Positions 60,093 to 64,000 of a DNA stretch of 64,000 nucleotides are shown piece after piece. This DNA comes from Paradesertivirga superstes (lineage in GTDB: Bacteria; Bacteroidota; Bacteroidia; Sphingobacteriales; Sphingobacteriaceae). The position numbers and the translations under genes are program-made. The DNA is taken from the NCBI RefSeq assembly GCF_037622515.1, contig NZ_JBBJCN010000012.1, positions 1 through 64,000 on the forward strand. The letters are read 5' to 3'. How positions within the stretch are numbered: the first letter of the stretch is position 1; the number at the start of each line of letters is the position of its first letter. The notes under the pieces were generated by a model. That model made no database searches. It saw only the letters and a program-made list of their open reading frames with translations, and was not told the origin of the DNA.

Positions 60093-61883
60093 TCAGACAG
60101 GGAATTCCTGTTCTTCGAGTAATTGTTTTTCGTAAAGATCCCTGTAAACACCATTTGCTTCGATAAGCATTTCATGATTACCCTGCTCGATGATTTTTCC
60201 ATCTTCGATAACCAGTATTTTATCAGCGTTTTTAATGGTTGAAACCCTGTGCGCAATAATAATACTCGTTTTTCCTGTCATGTTTTTTCCCAGGTTGTTA
60301 AGGATTTCTTCTTCTGTTTTTGTGTCAATAGCCGACAGGCAATCATCAAAAATCAATAATTGAGGAGACTTGATAAGGGCCCTTGCAATAGATACTCGTT
60401 GTTTCTGGCCACCAGATAGAGTGATTCCCCGTTCGCCAATCATCGTTTCGAAACCATTTTCAAACTCAGTAATATTATGATAAACAGCTGCGTCTTTAGC
60501 CGCCTGTTCAACTTTAAGGATTTCGGTCGTGGATTGGCCGAATGCAATATTATTGGCAATCGTATCAGAGAATAAAAAAACTTCCTGGGGCACAAAACCG
60601 GTCTGACTCCTGTAATCATTCAGGTTGATGCTTTTTAGAGATTTGTTATCAATAAGAATTCTGCCTGAACTGGGGTCATACATGCGCATGAGTAAATTTG
60701 CAAGGGTAGATTTCCCCGATCCGGTGCGGCCGATGATTGCAACAAATTCGCCTGGCTTCACTTTAAATGAAATATTCTTAAGGGCTGTAATACCTGTATC
60801 TGGATATGTAAAACTGACATCGTCAAATTCTATGTGTCCTTCCAGCTTAAACTTATCGGTATTAAAGGAAGTAATTTCAGGCTCCGTATGCAGAAATTCA
60901 TTGATGCGTTTTTGCGATGCCGCGGCGCGTTGAATTAAGGATGTCACCCATCCCAGGGATGTGACCGGGAAGGTCAGCTGGTTAACATACACTATAAATT
61001 CTGCGATATTTCCGGATGTGATGGTTCCGTTCATCACCTCTATACCACCAATATATACAGTTACAATAGTACTTAAGCCAACCAGTAAGAGCATGATCGG
61101 ATAAAATGTTGCCTGCACCTGTACCAATGCCAATGAATCTTTTTTGTAAGCATTACTTTCTGCAGCAAACCTCTCATTGATATCTTTCTCCCTTACATAG
61201 GCCTTAATTACTCTAATGCCAGAAAAGGTTTCCTGAACAAAACCCGATAACCTGGAGAGGCGCTCCTGTATTTTTTCACTCCTGTAATTAATGATGTTGT
61301 GAACATAATAGATAGTGAAAGCTAATATTGGCAGAGGAAGCAAGCTGTAAATGGCAAGTTTAAGATTGACACTGATCATGGCAATAATTACCAGCAGGAA
61401 CAATACAATTGTGTTTATGGTATACATAATTGCAGGGCCAACATACATTCTAACCCGGCTGACATCCTCCGTGACCCGGTTCATTAAATCGCCGGTATTA
61501 TTTCTGCGGAAGAAACTCATTGAAAGGTTTTGGTAATGCTGGTAGATTTCGTTTTTTAAGTCATATTCAATATGCCGCGACATCAGAATAATAGTTTGCC
61601 GCATAAAAAATAAAAAGATACCCCTAAGTAAGGCAAGTATTAATACTGTTGTGCCAAAAAGAAGCAGACTATATCCAAAGATCTGGTATACCAGTTCTTG
61701 TCTTTCAAAACCATTAAAGAGCCTGTAGGTACTTATGTTCTCGGTTACCAGATCGAAGGCTATACGGATTACTTTTGCCGGGAGAACACCGAAAATATTA
61801 GAAATGATAACGAAAATAACTCCAGGAATGAGGCGCCAGCGGTATTTATAAAAAAACTTATTCAAATAGGCCAGATCTTTCAT
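60093..61883 (-). CDS. ABC transporter, fused permease and ATPase (MsbA/exporter type)
   Basis: A 596-residue half transporter. Six membrane helices cover residues about 15-320. The ATPase has Walker A 'IIGRTGSGKSTLANL', Q loop 'TGFVPQEVFLF', signature 'LSGGQKQRVSIARALI', Walker B 'LLIFDDCLSAID' and switch His in 'IIIAHRVST'. Asp replaces Glu after Walker B ('FDDCLSAID' instead of 'FDE'), a frequent heterodimer-type variant, so it may pair with another subunit. The substrate could be a lipid or drug. Confidence 0.93.
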   Translation of the reverse strand: MKDLAYLNKFFYKYRWRLIPGVIFVIISNIFGVLPAKVIRIAFDLVTENISTYRLFNGFERQELVYQIFGYSLLLFGTTVLILALLRGIFLFFMRQTIILMSRHIEYDLKNEIYQHYQNLSMSFFRRNNTGDLMNRVTEDVSRVRMYVGPAIMYTINTIVLFLLVIIAMISVNLKLAIYSLLPLPILAFTIYYVHNIINYRSEKIQERLSRLSGFVQETFSGIRVIKAYVREKDINERFAAESNAYKKDSLALVQVQATFYPIMLLLVGLSTIVTVYIGGIEVMNGTITSGNIAEFIVYVNQLTFPVTSLGWVTSLIQRAAASQKRINEFLHTEPEITSFNTDKFKLEGHIEFDDVSFTYPDTGITALKNISFKVKPGEFVAIIGRTGSGKSTLANLLMRMYDPSSGRILIDNKSLKSINLNDYRSQTGFVPQEVFLFSDTIANNIAFGQSTTEILKVEQAAKDAAVYHNITEFENGFETMIGERGITLSGGQKQRVSIARALIKSPQLLIFDDCLSAIDTKTEEEILNNLGKNMTGKTSIIIAHRVSTIKNADKILVIEDGKIIEQGNHEMLIEANGVYRDLYEKQLLEEQEFPV

Positions 61884-61993
61884 GCTGTATCCCCGGTATA
61901 TGTCTAAAGATGTGATCAGCCATAAGAGTATTGTAGATACTCAAATCGCTGTGTCAAATGATAAAAATTAAATCCTGCTCGTAATGTTATTTG

Positions 61994-62001
61994 CAAAAGT
62001 A
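61994..62001 (-). promoter_or_regulatory. -7 element TACTTTTG for the ABC gene
   Basis: A perfect TAnnTTTG on the minus strand, about 110 bases before the ABC start. No good -33 TTG is found. Confidence 0.35.
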
Positions 62002-62043
62002 GCAATCCTGTAATAGGTTAAGAATATTATAGGGAAATTTTAC

Positions 62044-62051
62044 TAGTTTTG
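62044..62051 (+). promoter_or_regulatory. -7 element TAGTTTTG for the leucine dehydrogenase gene
   Basis: A perfect TAnnTTTG on the plus strand, 22 bases before the ATG. The -33 element is not clear. Confidence 0.45.
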
Positions 62052-62073
62052 CAGGAAGATTCGCACCTAAAAC

Positions 62074-63159
62074 ATGGTATCAAAAACTTTCAAGGAAGGT
62101 TCATTATTTTACGAGGTTAGTAAATGTAAACACCAGCAAGTTGTATTCTGCAACGATGAAGATACCGGCTTAAAAGCAATTATAGCTGTTCATGATACCA
62201 CACTCGGTCCGGCTTTTGGTGGTACCCGGATGTGGGAATATAAAACTGAAGGTGAAGCGCTGAGGGATGTTTTACGTCTTTCAAGAGCGATGACATATAA
62301 AGCGGCTATAAGCGGATTAAATCTCGGAGGAGGTAAAGCCCTGATTATAGGTAACAACAGGACCGATAAATCCGAAGCTTTAATGCGCAAAATGGGACAG
62401 TTCATACGCAACATGAACGGGAGTTTTATTACCGCTGAGGATTTGGGTACAAATAGCCGGGATATGGAATATATCCGTATGGAGACCGAACATGTGATTG
62501 GGGGAAGCGAGTCTTTTAGCGGTGCAAATGCCTCGCCTTTAACAGCAAAGGGCGTTTTTATGGGGATAAAAGCATGTTTAAAGGAACTTTACGGAAATGA
62601 TAGCATAGCCGGAAGATCGGTAGCGGTACAGGGGATTGGCCATGTTGGCGAAAATCTTGTTCATCTGCTGCGTGAAGAGAATGCCAAGGTGTATGTGAGC
62701 GATATTAATGAAGAACGCGTTGGGCAAATAGCAAAGAAATTTGGCGCCGAGGGCATTTCGAATAATAATATTCTGGATCTGGAATTTGATGTATATTCTC
62801 CTTGTGCACTGGGCGGAATAATTAATTCTGCTACCATAGCTAAGATGAAATGTGGTATTATTGCAGGTTCTGCAAATAATCAGTTAGCGGATGAAAATCT
62901 GCATGGACAAATGCTCCTGGATAAAGGCATTATTTATGCTCCTGACTATTTAATTAATGCCGGCGGAATGATAAGTTCATACTCTGAATTATCCGGATAC
63001 AGCAAAAAAAGAACTTTACAGCTGGCAGAGAACATATACGAAGTAACACGGGGTGTGTTGAAAAAATCAAAATCGGAAAATATTCCTACAAATAAAGCAG
63101 CAGATAAAATCGCTGAAAAGCGGATCTCAGATATAAAAAAAATTAAAGGATCCTATTAA
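62074..63159 (+). CDS. Glu/Leu/Phe/Val dehydrogenase (leucine dehydrogenase type)
   Basis: A 361-residue amino-acid dehydrogenase that interconverts branched-chain amino acids and their 2-oxo acids with NAD(H). 'LGPAFGGTRMWEY', catalytic Lys76 in 'AMTYKAAISGLNLGGGKALI' (which also contains Lys88), 'AEDLGTNSRDMEYI' and the Rossmann 'VAVQGIGHVGENLVHLL' are all present. The length fits leucine/valine dehydrogenase rather than glutamate dehydrogenase. It is followed 33 bases later by nusB. Confidence 0.93.
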   Translation: MVSKTFKEGSLFYEVSKCKHQQVVFCNDEDTGLKAIIAVHDTTLGPAFGGTRMWEYKTEGEALRDVLRLSRAMTYKAAISGLNLGGGKALIIGNNRTDKSEALMRKMGQFIRNMNGSFITAEDLGTNSRDMEYIRMETEHVIGGSESFSGANASPLTAKGVFMGIKACLKELYGNDSIAGRSVAVQGIGHVGENLVHLLREENAKVYVSDINEERVGQIAKKFGAEGISNNNILDLEFDVYSPCALGGIINSATIAKMKCGIIAGSANNQLADENLHGQMLLDKGIIYAPDYLINAGGMISSYSELSGYSKKRTLQLAENIYEVTRGVLKKSKSENIPTNKAADKIAEKRISDIKKIKGSY

Positions 63160-63192
63160 TTAGTTTATTACTATAAAAATCGTTCTTATAAC

Positions 63193-64000
63193 ATGTTAAA
63201 TAGAAGGCAGCTTAGGGTAAAGGTGTTACAAACTTTGTACGCATACCATTTATCCGAGAATAAAGTGGTGAAATCATTTGAGAAAAAACTCCTTGATAGT
63301 GTAGACGATGTATATGAGATGTATATCTGGTTGCTTTCCCTGTTAACTGAAGTGTCTGATTACGTTTTGCGTGACGCTGATGAACGAGCAAATAAATATT
63401 TACCTTCCGAAACAGATTTAAATACCAATCTGAAACTGAATACCAATAAGTTCATTATCGCTTTAAGAGAAAATGCCGCCTTTAAAAACGACTTAAAGAA
63501 GTATAATGCTTCCTGGAGCTTTGACCCCGAAATTGTAAAATCCATTTTTACAGAATTAAAAGCTTCAGCGCAATATGAAGCTTATCTGGCTTCCGAAGAT
63601 GTTTCAATGAGGGCTGAGAAAGATATCATTAAATACATTTTCAAAAAAATAATACTTGTAATTCCTTCTGTCGAACAGTCTTTTGAAGAAAAATTCATCA
63701 ACTGGCAGGTAGACCGCCCCGTTTTAGAAGCCATGGTGGCTAAAACCCTGAGCAATTTTCAGAGTGAAAACGGGATGGAGAATAAGCTGGCGCAAATTAG
63801 TCCGGTGTGGGTTGAAGACAGAGATTTTATTGTAAACTTATTTCAAAAGACTATAGCTTTCGACGAGGAGTATCAAAAGTTAATTTCTGATAAAACGAAG
63901 AACTGGGAAGCCGACCGGATTGCAATTATTGATATCCTTTTAATGAAATTAGCCCTTACAGAGCTGATTCATTTTTCCGGAATTCCAATAAAAGTGTCGA
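63193..64000 (+). CDS. nusB: Transcription antitermination factor NusB, extended type, cut by window end
   Basis: An open frame from ATG at 63193 to the end of the window (269 codons, no stop). The first 25 residues 'MLNRRQLRVKVLQTLYAYHL' match the NusB start. A Bacteroidota-type insertion (about 35-150) follows, and the C-terminal NusB domain appears at the end: 'FIVNLFQKTIAFDEEYQKLI', 'DRIAIIDILLMKLALTELIH' and 'FSGIPIKVS', where the next residues would normally be 'INEYIDIAK'. NusB acts with NusE in rRNA antitermination. The gene lies 33 bases after the dehydrogenase gene, probably co-transcribed. Confidence 0.92.
   Translation, partial: MLNRRQLRVKVLQTLYAYHLSENKVVKSFEKKLLDSVDDVYEMYIWLLSLLTEVSDYVLRDADERANKYLPSETDLNTNLKLNTNKFIIALRENAAFKNDLKKYNASWSFDPEIVKSIFTELKASAQYEAYLASEDVSMRAEKDIIKYIFKKIILVIPSVEQSFEEKFINWQVDRPVLEAMVAKTLSNFQSENGMENKLAQISPVWVEDRDFIVNLFQKTIAFDEEYQKLISDKTKNWEADRIAIIDILLMKLALTELIHFSGIPIKVS

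Overview
The window is a stretch of chromosome from a Bacteroidota bacterium, most likely a member of the Sphingobacteriaceae close to Pedobacter or Mucilaginibacter. No species can be named from the sequence alone. The pointers are moderate-to-low GC, several promoters of the Bacteroidota type (TTG, about 18-20 bases, TAnnTTTG), the gene order parA-parB-DUF5683-dapB-lepB, a PUR/DUF3276 protein, a bifunctional ribBA, a LptF/LptG permease after a START-like protein, TamB divergent from tsaD, and an N-terminally extended NusB. I see no insertion sequence, prophage, CRISPR array or rRNA.

Layout. 0.1-6.6 kb: a subtilase, then on the minus strand a lipoprotein beta-propeller gene overlapping a very large metallophosphatase fused to an outer-membrane barrel. 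6.8-8.6 kb: an HD hydrolase fused to a Pycsar-effector-like membrane domain, overlapping tail to tail with a small protein resembling class III nucleotide cyclases (DUF2652). 8.9-12.8 kb: an exported DUF1800/DUF1501 pair and YceH. 13.4-17.2 kb: a four-gene sugar-type cassette (Gfo/Idh/MocA oxidoreductase, two TIM-barrel isomerases, a PhyH dioxygenase). 17.4-24.5 kb: a receiver-only response regulator, Kup, tRNA-Met, START-like protein, LptF/G and RibBA. 24.7-30.4 kb: TamB and TsaD, divergent, with a 56-residue membrane protein after tsaD. 30.4-36.3 kb: a REP-like intergenic patch, a carotenoid desaturase, an arsenic operon (arsR, arsM, acr3) with two copies of a palindromic operator, and two tandem metallophosphoesterases. 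36.4-39.9 kb: the decayed end of a HigA-like antitoxin gene, a LiaF-like protein with a LytS/LytTR two-component pair, and an FMN reductase. 40.0-44.7 kb: the parAB-dapB-lepB block. 44.8-53.5 kb, mostly minus strand: a Rieske-FAD oxidoreductase, ManA, an SDR, a GH35 beta-galactosidase, an ECF sigma operon, and an HD hydrolase gene with a frameshift. 53.7-64 kb: a YtxH-like protein, cysE-cysM, tRNA-Arg, ychF, a ureohydrolase, the PUR protein, an ABC exporter, leucine dehydrogenase and nusB, which runs off the window end.

Most of the window is housekeeping. The parts most worth following up are the HD-PycTM/DUF2652 pair, the arsenic operon operators, the uncharacterised sugar cassette, the apparent ATT start of tamB, and two broken genes (HigA remnant, frameshifted HD hydrolase).
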